Shown: positions 18,901-25,866, numbered from the stretch's first letter. The stretch is 64,000 bases of DNA from Erwinia sp. E602 (GCF_018141005.1 NZ_CP046582.1:2108001-2172000), one strand, 5' to 3'. Notes: generated by a model from the sequence alone, not told the origin. Program-made: numbers and translations.

Positions 18901-21900
18901 AGATGCGGCGGCAGCCGGCCAGGTCAGCCAGTACGACGCGACGCTGCAGCTTGGCGGCACCAACCTGCTGGCGGATACGGGCACGTTTAAGGGCGCGGCG
19001 GGCATCGCCGCAGAGGTGTTTAAAGGCAACGCGGTGATCACCCTGACCCGTAACGCGGGGCAAAGCGGGGTTTACAACGACCTGTTCGCGCCGACGACGT
19101 TAAACCCGGCGCTGGAAGGCGTGTATACGGCCAGCTTCTGGGCGAAATCGAGCGTGAAGGGCACGGTAGTGTCGTGCTTCTTCTACAGCCCGAACACCAC
19201 GACCAGAGCGCTGAGCAGCCAGGGGGTGCAGAACACCAACAGCGACGGCGGCGTGCCGGTCACGCTGTCTGATAAGTGGGAGCGGTACTGGATAACCTGG
19301 ACGCAGAGCGCGACCACCACGGTGAAAAAACTGGTGTTTATGCGCCTGACCAACCCGGCCAGCGGCTCGGTCAGCGCGTCACTCTCGATGCCGATGCTTG
19401 AGGCCGGCAGCAAGGTTAGCGACTGGTCACCGGCTCCCGAAGACGTGCAGACCCAGCTTACGGCAAACGCCACGGCTATCTCCGGGCTTAGCACGCGCGT
19501 TTCCAGCGCGGAGGGCGTGCTCAGCAGCCAGAGCACCAGTATGACGTCGCTGAGCAACAGCATCGCCCAGGCCGGGCGTCTGGGCAGCAACCCGTGGTTT
19601 GACGGATCGCTGGAGTCCTACGCGGACAACCAGGCGCTGACCGCCGATGCGGTGGTGGTCAGCGGCACGGCGTATGCCGGCGCGAAATCCCTGCGCATAA
19701 CGCGCCCTGCCGGCACCAGCGGGAACAGCGATAAGGATATCGGCCCGGATATTGCCGTTAAAGATATCGCCTACTATCGCCTGGAACTCTGGGCGCTGAT
19801 GCCGGCAGATCAGGCTCCGGCAGCGGGCTGGTCGATGGCCGTCGGCCTGCACGGCTGGACCCAGGCGGGCGCTCACATCTGGAAGGTCGGTTTTGACATC
19901 ACGGAGTCCGCGCTGGGAGGCCGGGATAAGTGGGTCAAATTCAACGGCGTGGTGGGCCTTTCCGGTGCCGCCCGCGCCCGCTTCTGGGTCTCGCCGCGCG
20001 GCACCAACGGAGCCGGCACGCCGGGGTACAGCGTTTATCTGGATAACGTCACCCTGACCGAGATAACCGACGCGTACGTGGCGCAGCAGACCGCCGATGC
20101 CAATGCCAGCGCCACGCAGCTCCTGACCGGGCGCGTGACGAGGACCGAGCAGGACGTGTCGGCGGCCAACAGCGCGGTAACGCAGCTGCGTAACGACCTG
20201 ACCGCAACCAATAAGGAGGTGGCCACCAAGGCAACATCAGCCGCGCTGCAGAGCCTCGAAAACTCCGTCTCCAAACAGGGCACCACGCTGACGGCGCAGG
20301 GGAGCAGCATCACCGAAATCAACGCGGCGCTGTCGCGGGAAACCCAGCTGCGGGTTATCTCGCGGGGTAACGGGTCGTCCGGGGCATCCGGCATCTACCG
20401 GCTGGACGGTACGGCGGTGGCGGTCGGCGGTCGCAGCTTCAGCCTGGCGGTGTTTAAGACGGAGGCGGATGGGTCTGCATCGATCGCAAGTTTTGCCCGG
20501 TATGACGTTTTTGGCTCCGCCGCAACCGGCAAAGCGCTGAGTGATGCCATCGCGGCGCTGGCCAACGGAACCCAGGTGATCCTCTTCACGGCAGACGAGC
20601 CGCGCACCTACGCCTATACGGTGGCCGCAGCGATAGAGTCACTGGGCGGCACCGCGGATCTGGTCAGCGGGCTGGTTTACCGCTCGGCCTACGTGCTGAT
20701 TGGCCGCAAGGGCATGGCACCGGGAACCGCCATCGAGCTGGTATCACCGACCGGCGGCGATGCGTCAGCCTTTGTTGAAACACCGGTGACGTTCCTCAAC
20801 GGCCTGATTGAAGGGCTGGGGGGCGGTGCCGGCGCGATGGCGAAGAACGCCGCCAACGCCACGGCCATTCAGGGCATCAGCAGCCGCGTCACTCAGACGG
20901 AAAGCGGGCTGATGGCGCAGGGGCAGAGCATTACCAGCCTGACCGGCAACGTGAACAGCCAGAAGGCCACGATCGACACGCTGCAGACGGCGGTCAGCAC
21001 GCTGGACAGCTCCACGGCCACGCGCATTGAAGAGGTTAAGGCATCCAACCGCAACAACGCCGAGGCGGTGCTGAAGCAGGCGTCGAGCATTGCGCAGACC
21101 GACGCCAGCGTCAGCACGCTGTCTAAAGCCGTGGTGGCCGCGAACGGTAAGATCGACGCCAGCTGGCAGGTGAAGATGAACGTGACCAGCGACGGGCGCT
21201 ACGTTGTCGCCGGGATTGGCGTGGGCATCAGCAACGAAACCGGGGCGCTGCAGTCGCAGATCCTGATGACGGCTGATCGCCTGGCGCTGCTGCCGTCGGA
21301 CACGTCGAAAAACGCCGTGTCGCCGTTCGTGGTTGAGAACGGGCAGGTGTATATGAACAGCGCGTTCATTGGCGATGCGTCGATAACCAACGCGAAAATC
21401 GGGGATTACATTCAGTCCCGCGACTACGCGCCGGGTAACAGCGGCTGGAACGTCAACAAGGACGGGAAGGCTGAATTTAACAACGTCACGGTCAGGGGAA
21501 AAATGTATGCCAGCGAGGGAGAACTTAACAATGTACGGATAAATGAAAGCTGCACCATCCTGGGCACGCTGAACGCCAGCCGTATTAACGGCCCGCTTAT
21601 GCAGGCAAAAACGTTCAGCTTCTACCATCAGAATACGGGCCAGTCCAGCGTGATCTACTGGGACGGCACGGCAGGAAAAGGGGACGTGCCTATGACGCTC
21701 AGTGGAACCGTTATCCGCACCCGCAATAATCTGCAGATCGGGTCGAGGGTTGTTATAGCAGGCCAGGAGATCGGCATAGCTTCGACTCAGACCGCTGACA
21801 AAACCACGGTTGATACGTTTACTTTCAGCGTCGACGTGGGCACCGGGGCAGAAACGTTAGCCCTGTATGCCGGGTCGTTGAATCAGGGGCAGGGAGAGCG

Positions 21901-21958
21901 CACCCGGTGGGTGGTGCAGATATTTGCTTCCCCTACGTCAAATCAGTTCCACACTTAA
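12965..21958 (+). CDS. Tail tip / host-specificity protein J, very large modular form
   Basis: 2997 residues, against about 1130 for lambda J. Residues 1 to about 620 are the conserved J baseplate-hub part. Two fibronectin-III-like domains follow (about 622-815), then a long receptor-interacting region. In that region coiled-coil linkers with the recurring pattern (S/T)RV(T/S)SAE...SSQ alternate with beta-sandwich modules: about 968-1118, 1260-1428 (ILEI-like A1), 1508-1676 (B1), 1763-1916 (C), 1990-2159 (D), 2206-2374 (B2) and 2458-2626 (A2). The conserved J C-terminal domain (DUF1983-like, NVTSDGRYVVAGIGVGI) starts near 2735. It forms the tail-tip fibre that contacts the host receptor. The ATG follows a terminator hairpin at short distance. 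Confidence 0.93.
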   Translation: MAKKTTIEGRKGGGGSARTPVEQPDDLQSIAKAKLLIALGEGEFAGGLTDQTIFLDGTPLKNSDGTSNFSGVAWEFRPGTQAQTYIQGMPGTENEVSVGTTLKSDAAWSHTFTNPQLSAIRLRLKWPSLFKQEDDGDLVGYSIKYTIELQTNGGAFKTVVDTAVTGKTTSGYERSHRIDLPQDGNIWTVRLRKVTTDANSAKIGDAMSLQSYTEVIDAKLRYPHTALLYIEFDSSQFNGSIPQIACEPKGRVIRVPDNYDPASRSYTGTWAGTFKWAWTDNPAWVFYDIVISDRFGLGQRLTAANIDKWELYRVAQYCDQPVPDGKGGSGTEPRYKCDVYVQDRNDAYTVLRDFAAIFRGMTYWGGNQIVTLADMPRDVDYSFTRANVIDGLFTYSSSTTKTRYTTALVSWTDPANGYANAMEPVFEQELVARYGYNQLEVTAIGCTRQSEANRKGRWGILTNNKDRVVTFSVGLDGSIPQPGYIIAVADEMLSGKVTGGRISAVNGRAITLDRAADAVAGDRLVLNLPGGASQSRTIQAVSGKVVTVTTAYTETPQAESVWVVESDQLLAQQYRVVSVQDNNDNTFTISAAYHDPDKYVRIDAGAVIDERPISVVPAGSQAAPADIQIATYSVVNQGISVQTMRVTWPETAGAISYEAQWRRNEGNWVTVPRNATTSFEVQGIYAGRYQVRVRAINAAEISSGWGMSDEVTLTGKEGNPPQPVGLMAGGLVFGVHLDWGFPAGTGDVLKTEIQYSTRDDGSDALLLADVPYPQSTYQQLGLKAGISFWYRAQLVDKSGNESGFTGWVMGQSSADAEEVLSYLTGQIGKTQLAQELVSDIGGKATRDEMTAAVNAAKTQATQQVNDAKTQATQQVSDAKAQAAQLVEAAKQQADQKVAAETLARINADAAEVQARSAAVQQEASARADALLSEKNARTADISQMKTLIQNGNESLAQQISQVAAGTGEQFDSLKIWHFDTSSIEGWTGQGTPTVTADGWLRPANHATDPYVVSPAGIAVNAGAYRFIKLRVKKVGSPPWSGQIRWVAAGQSFNNTQLFTVAEPVYDAGGVATLTVHDILWNGTGTIDKFRLDLTDKQDDSNYILFDWIAVGRPTPGAGMAALQDEATARVNADAAEAANRNTLAVQMRGAYTGNDAAQVSSGLIYSERQARVTADQAEVTARQALEASVNGSLSQVNTQLTAVSDKTNANSAAITGMKSDIAGKASADAVQSLTTRVTSAEGQLSSQGGSITQITASLARETKLRVLARGNGAGGTVGVFTADGQSLFSGGRSYNLVTFKTNADGSSAIATSATYDVFGTAATGVTLASDIAALAYGTQVLLYTHDEPRTNSTPVYNAIDQLGGTMALLKSVPYRGAYVLLGSKGAAAGTAIERVTQAGGDATALLNVPFTLVNGLIEGVGGGTGAMLSSAANAGAIQSLDTRVTKTEATTASQSEALTGLKNDLGGKASSDAVSRLTSRVESAENALTSQSGSMVSLTNTLAQQNRMGTNLWFDGSLESYADNQALTTDAVVVSGTSYSGSKSLRVLRPAGTGGNSDKDIGPDIAVKERGYYRLELWAMMPADQKPAAGWSLAVGVHSWNAAGAHSWRVGVSITEASLGGRDKWVKFSGVVGLSDAARARFWVSPRGQNGDGSPGYFVHLDNVTIVDITDAYAAQETADATATAMTALTTKVDQSADAISSQGTQLTTLKNDLATISNNVSKKADAAALQSLSNTVSQQGTSLAAQGASITDLTAALTVADREPENMMANGGFDGGVIGWSFTESAVNYQVDTSGGAAAASPACLRVLPGPIVNLEQRVLLKTGRRYRLSCSYRFASGSKIGAQANNKLRLGNVATNVVLTSPFFDVSKTDWTTASAEWLNGTAADIDATLGVQGVLTAGWLQIDSVYLADVTDSQKLDATAAATSALTTRVSNAEGVATSQGDAITSLKNTVQQQGTTLGQKADAAALNNYYTKTQADAAAAGQVSQYDATLQLGGTNLLADTGTFKGAAGIAAEVFKGNAVITLTRNAGQSGVYNDLFAPTTLNPALEGVYTASFWAKSSVKGTVVSCFFYSPNTTTRALSSQGVQNTNSDGGVPVTLSDKWERYWITWTQSATTTVKKLVFMRLTNPASGSVSASLSMPMLEAGSKVSDWSPAPEDVQTQLTANATAISGLSTRVSSAEGVLSSQSTSMTSLSNSIAQAGRLGSNPWFDGSLESYADNQALTADAVVVSGTAYAGAKSLRITRPAGTSGNSDKDIGPDIAVKDIAYYRLELWALMPADQAPAAGWSMAVGLHGWTQAGAHIWKVGFDITESALGGRDKWVKFNGVVGLSGAARARFWVSPRGTNGAGTPGYSVYLDNVTLTEITDAYVAQQTADANASATQLLTGRVTRTEQDVSAANSAVTQLRNDLTATNKEVATKATSAALQSLENSVSKQGTTLTAQGSSITEINAALSRETQLRVISRGNGSSGASGIYRLDGTAVAVGGRSFSLAVFKTEADGSASIASFARYDVFGSAATGKALSDAIAALANGTQVILFTADEPRTYAYTVAAAIESLGGTADLVSGLVYRSAYVLIGRKGMAPGTAIELVSPTGGDASAFVETPVTFLNGLIEGLGGGAGAMAKNAANATAIQGISSRVTQTESGLMAQGQSITSLTGNVNSQKATIDTLQTAVSTLDSSTATRIEEVKASNRNNAEAVLKQASSIAQTDASVSTLSKAVVAANGKIDASWQVKMNVTSDGRYVVAGIGVGISNETGALQSQILMTADRLALLPSDTSKNAVSPFVVENGQVYMNSAFIGDASITNAKIGDYIQSRDYAPGNSGWNVNKDGKAEFNNVTVRGKMYASEGELNNVRINESCTILGTLNASRINGPLMQAKTFSFYHQNTGQSSVIYWDGTAGKGDVPMTLSGTVIRTRNNLQIGSRVVIAGQEIGIASTQTADKTTVDTFTFSVDVGTGAETLALYAGSLNQGQGERTRWVVQIFASPTSNQFHT
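16742..17248 (+). repeat. J module A copy 1 (ILEI/FAM3-like domain)
   Basis: J residues 1260-1428. GGRSYNLVTF, TYDVFGTAATG, ALAYGTQVLLYTHDEP and RGAYVLLGSKGAAAGTAIE follow the conserved order of the ILEI (FAM3) fold. It is duplicated without gaps at 20336-20842. Confidence 0.7.
17486..17992 (+). repeat. J module B copy 1 (carbohydrate-binding-like beta-sandwich)
   Basis: J residues 1508-1676, from NLWFDGSLESYADNQALT to HLDNVTIVDITDAYAAQ. The layout (named object, description of a feature, final LDNV strand) resembles carbohydrate-binding modules found in phage fibres. It is duplicated at 19580-20086 with the same 507-nt length. Confidence 0.7.
19580..20086 (+). repeat. J module B copy 2
   Basis: J residues 2206-2374. 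It is nearly the same protein as copy 1 (17486-17992), with identical WFDGSLESYADNQALT, GNSDKDIGPDIAVK and ARFWVSPRG blocks, and it is also similar at DNA level. The two copies are separated by two unrelated modules. Confidence 0.7.
20336..20842 (+). repeat. J module A copy 2 (ILEI/FAM3-like domain)
   Basis: J residues 2458-2626, the same length as copy 1 (16742-17248) but more diverged: GGRSFSLAVF, ARYDVFGSAATG, ALANGTQVILFTADEPR, RSAYVLIGRKGMAPGTAIE. The copy order A-B-C-D-B-A is mirror-like. Confidence 0.7.
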
Positions 21959-21974
21959 TTAACGGGAGGATATT

Positions 21975-23033
21975 TTGCCTATTTATAAAACGGGCACCGT
22001 AAGCATCGGCACCGGCAGAACGGTGTCCGGTGCCGGGACCAGTTTCACCGACTCGACCGCCGGGATTCGTCCCGGCCACACGCTGATTGCCGGCACAAAT
22101 CCGGTGCAGATTTTTCAGATTGCCACCGTTAACAGCGCGACGCAGCTGACGGTGACCGCCGGGCCAGCAGCAAATATTCCGGCGGGCACGACCTACACCA
22201 TTCTGACCACCGATGCGCTGTCGGCCGACGGGCTGGCCGCGCAGGTTGCGGAGGCCATCGACTACTTCAAGGCGTCGCTCGGTGGGCGGGCCAGCGCCGG
22301 GGGTAACGGCGATATCACCTCGCTGTCCGGCCTGACCACGCCGCTCAGCATTAAGCAGGGCGGACACGGTGCAAAAGACGCTGCAGGAGCGTGCCTGAAC
22401 CTGGGGGCGCTGCCGGTTACCGGCGGCAGGCTGTCGGGACCCCTGACAGTCGCCTCTGACGTTATCTCTTCTGCCGGCGTGATGTTCTCGCAGGCCGCTT
22501 CGGACGGTCAGAACGCGCATTTCTGGATGCGCGGACCGGGGGGTATTTCGCGGGCTGTCCTCTACAGCAACCGCAACGGTCAGGCATTTTTGCGCGTTGA
22601 TGATGAAACCAGTAATGCGATGGGCTACCAGTTCGTCATGAACAAGGCCGGCGTGTTCCAGTGCGCCTCACTGGCCCAGACATCGGATACCCGCAGCAAG
22701 TCGGAAAAGCAGCAGGTCACGGGTGCGCTGGATAAGCTGGCCATGCTTACCGGTTACACCTACAGCCTGCGCGTGACGAAGGAAACCACGGTACGCGGTG
22801 CCGGGGTTATCGCCCAGGACGTTGAGCAGGTGCTGCCGGAGGCGGTGACCACGCTGGGAGAAGGTATTGCCAGCGATGGCAGCACACTGGAGGCAATGAA
22901 GGGAGTTGATTACAGCGCGTTGGCAGCGTTGTATGTCGAGGCATTCAAGGAGCTTAATGCGCGTGTTAAAACTCTGGAAGCCCTGCAGGAGTCGACGACA
23001 TACCCCATCCCGGAGGAATCGCCGCAGAACTAA
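21975..23033 (+). CDS. Tail fibre/spike protein with S74 intramolecular chaperone
   Basis: A 352-residue protein with a TTG start after GGGAGGA. The N-terminal part (PIYKTGTVSIGTGRTVSGAG...) attaches to the tail. A short fibre segment includes TTPLSIKQGGHGAKDA, a motif of tail-fibre proteins. The C-terminal 110 residues are a peptidase S74 chaperone domain: SDTRSKSEKQQV, LDKLAMLTGYTYSL, GVIAQDVEQVLPEAV and VDYSALAALYVEAFKEL. Such domains trimerise the fibre and then cleave themselves off before the S-D-x-R motif. It is the last recognisable structural gene of the phage; no fibre-assembly chaperone gene follows. Confidence 0.85.
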   Translation: MPIYKTGTVSIGTGRTVSGAGTSFTDSTAGIRPGHTLIAGTNPVQIFQIATVNSATQLTVTAGPAANIPAGTTYTILTTDALSADGLAAQVAEAIDYFKASLGGRASAGGNGDITSLSGLTTPLSIKQGGHGAKDAAGACLNLGALPVTGGRLSGPLTVASDVISSAGVMFSQAASDGQNAHFWMRGPGGISRAVLYSNRNGQAFLRVDDETSNAMGYQFVMNKAGVFQCASLAQTSDTRSKSEKQQVTGALDKLAMLTGYTYSLRVTKETTVRGAGVIAQDVEQVLPEAVTTLGEGIASDGSTLEAMKGVDYSALAALYVEAFKELNARVKTLEALQESTTYPIPEESPQN

Positions 23034-23083
23034 ATTTTATACCTAATCATCCCCTTACCGGCATCCTCGCATTTCCCATTCGA

Positions 23084-23133
23084 TTTATACCCCCCACTAA
23101 GATCCCACTGTTGCATACTCAGGGGGGGATAAA
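23084..23133. repeat. Long imperfect inverted repeat downstream of the fibre gene
   Basis: TTTATACCCCCC (23084-23095) and GGGGGGGATAAA (23122-23133) pair with one mismatch, enclosing 26 nt. It could be the late-operon terminator, though no U-run follows, or a recombination-related site. The rest of the 23034-23295 gap shows no convincing gene, only an 18-codon GTG frame after the G-run. Confidence 0.4.
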
Positions 23134-23295
23134 ACGTGGCGACGCAAGCATTACCAGCACTCAGTGACCACTCCTCTTGTTCTACTGTGAGCTAAAAGCG
23201 GACCCAGCGTAGAGTTAGGAACGGATGAGATTACAATATAATATTACCTAAAAGCCTTATTGGTCGAAAAATTTATGATAATTTTGCTTGCTTTC

Positions 23296-24603
23296 TTAAA
23301 ATAAATATGAAAAGTGGATTGGGTTTTGTCGGGATGCATTATAAACAATGGCTTTTTCACCATTCAAATCATCTAAAACAAACTGACTGGGATGTTTCAA
23401 TGTAGGACTCGCACATTGGACAAAATAAGCAGGCTTGATTTTTTTAGTATGACCTTTTTCCCAGCAATTAGCCGAACCATGATGAGGGATCTGAAACAAT
23501 CCACAATTCATCCATCGCTCACTGCCTAGATGCGACTCAAAATCATCTAGAACAGGGAGTGTGAGATTAATATCCCCTGTAAATATCAAACCAGAAGAAT
23601 GAATATTGTAGCCATTATGGGGAAAATCAAAAATAAAACATTTACCATGTGGGGGGATTTTAGGTGAGGCATACATACATAAAGATATATTGTTGTTGGC
23701 TTTATTAGTTCTTCCGAAATGTTTCTGATAGCAATTCTTTAACTTTTCCCGCCATTTTACATCAATGCTTGAATTGATGCAGCGATGTAGGTTTATATTC
23801 TCGATTGTTTTCTGAATGTCTTCCTTTGCATCAGAAAGTTTAACGCGAGACTTGATGGCATAAATTTCCTCATCTTTCTCGTACACAAGATTTAGTTTTT
23901 TAAATGTCTTTTCGGCATTATAAAATATGAACTCAAATATACCGCCCAGTGCATCAATGGGTTGCATGTGATTGATTTTTAATATTTTAATTCCACCACT
24001 ATTGACTGGTCTTCCTAAATCAAAAAAAACATTATCTTTGGCATCATTTATGTGTTTTTCTTGTTCAGGAACGTTTGATTCATCTGAATTATCTGTTAAT
24101 ATCAAAGGCTCATTATGATCCGCTGGAAATTTTCTAGGAGTTGTCTGCTCCTCAGGGTTCTCTGGGCCACCATTGCCTTGTACTAAGATTATTGTTTCCA
24201 CGCGATTTGAAAGGTCGTTATTAAATAACCAGAGTGCTGGATTTAACTGAAAAAGTGCGGTAGAAGGTGATACTCCATGGGATCCATCGATAGATATTTC
24301 CCTAATAGACTGTGTCCAATCACTATAGGGGAGCACCAATCTTTTTATTGTATGCTTTCTTAATAGAGCTATCAATCCATTAACATGGTCATCGTCAAAA
24401 TGAGAAATGACCATCATGTCTATGCTATCACCATCTGTGAACTCAATATAAGAGGAGTCAATTATACCATTTATAATTTTTTCACTGGTAGAGCCACAGT
24501 CATAACCCCATTTGAATTCACTACCTTCTTTTCCTCGAATTTTCGAAGTAAAAAAAGTGCCATTCCCTACAGCATGAAAACACCCAGATAACTCATTGAA
24601 CAT
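23296..24603 (-). CDS. Metallo-beta-lactamase-fold hydrolase (ComEC-type), AT-rich prophage cargo
   Basis: 435 residues from the ATG at 24603, chosen because AAGGAG lies 7 nt upstream; the frame is open a further 54 codons with no domain-like content. The motifs SHFDDDHVNG (metal ligands, HxxxDH form), LIFTGDIN (Asp) and IPHHGSANC (His) follow the order of the metallo-beta-lactamase superfamily, closest to the DNA-uptake ComEC-type branch. A 200-residue insert lies between the first and later motifs. There is no signal peptide. Strikingly AT-rich against its neighbours and antisense to the phage operon, it is probably a lysogen-expressed cargo gene. Phage defence is a possibility because MBL proteins occur in several defence systems, but no partner gene is adjacent. 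Confidence 0.75.
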   Translation of the reverse strand: MFNELSGCFHAVGNGTFFTSKIRGKEGSEFKWGYDCGSTSEKIINGIIDSSYIEFTDGDSIDMMVISHFDDDHVNGLIALLRKHTIKRLVLPYSDWTQSIREISIDGSHGVSPSTALFQLNPALWLFNNDLSNRVETIILVQGNGGPENPEEQTTPRKFPADHNEPLILTDNSDESNVPEQEKHINDAKDNVFFDLGRPVNSGGIKILKINHMQPIDALGGIFEFIFYNAEKTFKKLNLVYEKDEEIYAIKSRVKLSDAKEDIQKTIENINLHRCINSSIDVKWREKLKNCYQKHFGRTNKANNNISLCMYASPKIPPHGKCFIFDFPHNGYNIHSSGLIFTGDINLTLPVLDDFESHLGSERWMNCGLFQIPHHGSANCWEKGHTKKIKPAYFVQCASPTLKHPSQFVLDDLNGEKAIVYNASRQNPIHFSYLF

Positions 24604-24771
24604 TATTTTTCTCCTTAAGTCGAATTTCATAACCAAAACGGCATTACAATAAAATATCATTATCTTGATTTGTTTCAAAAATTCATTGTGGTTTTTACTA
24701 ATTAAATAATGCGAACTGATATTGTTAATGTCCGCTGCTGATGCAAAGAGCACGTTGCGTATCATTCAAAT

Positions 24772-24793
24772 TCCGCTACATACGTGTAGCGGA
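24772..24793. promoter_or_regulatory. Palindrome upstream of the MBL-fold gene
   Basis: TCCGCTACA (24772-24780), a TACG spacer and TGTAGCGGA (24785-24793) form a perfect 9-bp inverted repeat with no T-run, about 170 nt before the MBL ATG. It could be a repressor operator or a hairpin. No convincing gene was found in the remaining 24604-25049 sequence. Confidence 0.45.
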
Positions 24794-25049
24794 CAATGAT
24801 ATAACACAGTGATTTCCAGGATTACAAGGTTGCCAGTCGCACCCCGAGGCTTAAAAACTTTGAGGATGTGGTAGCGGGGCTGCTGCTATACACTACAAAG
24901 GCGCGCTCAGCGCCGAAAGCATGACCCGTATCAGTCAGCGGTAACGGCAGTAGCCAGGCCAGCGCGGGCCATTGGCTAAATTCCTCCGCCAAACACCCAC
25001 TTAACCTTTGCCCTGAATTTCCAACTTGATCGATCTCCATTCCGAAATA

Positions 25050-25069
25050 TACTGTGTTTATATCCAGTA
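25050..25069 (+). promoter_or_regulatory. LexA box (SOS operator)
   Basis: TACTGTGTTTATATCCAGTA has the CTG-N10-CAG core with flanking TA in both half-sites, 16 nt before the ATG at 25086. It should repress the following two-gene operon until DNA damage. Confidence 0.85.
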
Positions 25070-25085
25070 TTTTCCGGAGGGTATC

Positions 25086-25322
25086 ATGCCCCGTCGTTAC
25101 GAAATCCCACTCGCATTCAGAGCAGCTATCAAGCACGAGCACGGCCGCCGAACGGTTAGCACCGTGGACTTTCAGGCCGAACTCGCCAAAGTTAACCACC
25201 ACTTCACCCTGCGCGAGGCCAACCGCTGGATAGAGTTCTATCAGACCAGCTTCACGGACATCTCGACCGAAGAAGGGGACAGGCGCATCTTCTCCCTGTT
25301 CAGCCCGAACGCGGGGTACTGA
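25086..25322 (+). CDS. Small SOS-controlled prophage protein of unknown function
   Basis: A 78-residue basic protein (MPRRYEIPLAFRAAIKHEHG...). The ATG at 25086 lies 5 nt after CCGGAGGG and directly behind a LexA box; the frame extends upstream across the operator, so the shorter start is preferred. It contains a likely helix-rich central part (DFQAELAKVNHHFTLREANRWIEFYQ) that could be a DNA- or protein-binding fold. I do not recognise its function. Its TGA is 1 nt from the next ATG, so both genes are one operon. Confidence 0.75.
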   Translation: MPRRYEIPLAFRAAIKHEHGRRTVSTVDFQAELAKVNHHFTLREANRWIEFYQTSFTDISTEEGDRRIFSLFSPNAGY

Positions 25323-25323
25323 T

Positions 25324-25647
25324 ATGGGCTTTCCATCGCCAGCTAATGACTACATCGAAACCCGGCTCAACCTTGACGACATAATGATCGCGCACCCGGC
25401 GGCCACCACCATCATTCAGGAGCCGGGGCGTATCCTGGTTATCGATCGGTCTGTGAAAATCAGGCAGGGCGATACTGTGGCGTTTGAGCTGTTCGGAGAA
25501 GGGCACATAGGAAAGCTGATGGGGCAGTCGCTGATAACGGAAGAGGGTGAGGCGATCGAAGGGCAGGCGCTGGAGGATGTGGTGATGCTGGGTTGCGTGA
25601 CGTGGATCGTGCTGGATGTGATGGAGCGTGGCGGGCCGACGATATAA
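25324..25647 (+). CDS. UmuD'-like protein lacking the cleavage segment and catalytic serine
   Basis: A 107-residue protein beginning M-GFPSPANDYIETRLNL followed by IAHPAAT. This matches E. coli UmuD from Gly25 onward (GFPSPAADYVEQRIDL, then IQHPSAT), so it starts where RecA-stimulated self-cleavage of UmuD would cut. The stretch that carries the catalytic Ser60 (SGDSMIDGGISDGD) is absent; the following ILVID...GD and GKL elements are kept, including a Lys in the region of Lys97. It therefore looks like a pre-processed UmuD' without protease activity, a design also known from phage P1 HumD. It is the second gene of a LexA-box operon with no umuC nearby, so it may act on host or other polymerases. 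Confidence 0.8.
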   Translation: MGFPSPANDYIETRLNLDDIMIAHPAATTIIQEPGRILVIDRSVKIRQGDTVAFELFGEGHIGKLMGQSLITEEGEAIEGQALEDVVMLGCVTWIVLDVMERGGPTI

Positions 25648-25755
25648 TGCCCACCCCATTGTTTTCGTTGACAGTCAGTGGCCGTGCAATTCTGCGCTAT
25701 GGGGTGTAGGATACCTTCCTTCGAAAGTTTTCAGTCTAAAGAGACACTTTTGAAT

Positions 25756-25779
25756 CTGTGTACCAAACTGTGTACCAAA
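25756..25779 (+). repeat. Tandem 12-bp repeat at the prophage/thrS boundary
   Basis: CTGTGTACCAAA occurs twice head to tail, and a partial third copy (CTAACAAA) follows. The position between the last phage gene and the thrS leader suggests either integrase arm-type sites near the attachment site or part of the thrS leader. No tRNA gene is present as a target. Confidence 0.5.
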
Positions 25780-25866
25780 CTAACAAACGTGGGTTAGATG
25801 AAGGTGCTAAGTTTTTGAAAACCCGATAAAACTCGATTATGTAAGTAGCCTCGCGTAAGGGTTACC
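25780..25866 (+). promoter_or_regulatory. thrS leader: thrS translational operator (two CGU-bearing hairpins)
   Basis: Hairpin one: CTAAC (25780-25784) / GTTAG (25793-25797) with CGT in the loop at 25788-25790. Hairpin two: GTAGCC.. (about 25845-25851) / ..GGGTTAC (about 25859-25865) with the CGT at 25854-25856, 31-33 nt before the start codon. In E. coli the thrS leader has two arms that mimic the tRNA-Thr anticodon arm, through which ThrRS represses its own translation. The spacing here fits. Confidence 0.7.

Noticed and set aside
23136-23192. Short GTG ORF (VATQALPALSDHSS..) after a G-rich ribosome-like site.
   Set aside because: Stops after 18 codons, with no match I recognise; it could be a gene remnant but cannot be supported.
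24822-25202. A minus-strand frame overlapping the LexA box and the SOS gene start.
   Set aside because: Would run through a well-formed LexA operator and has no ribosome site; only its last part looks protein-like and matches nothing I recognise.
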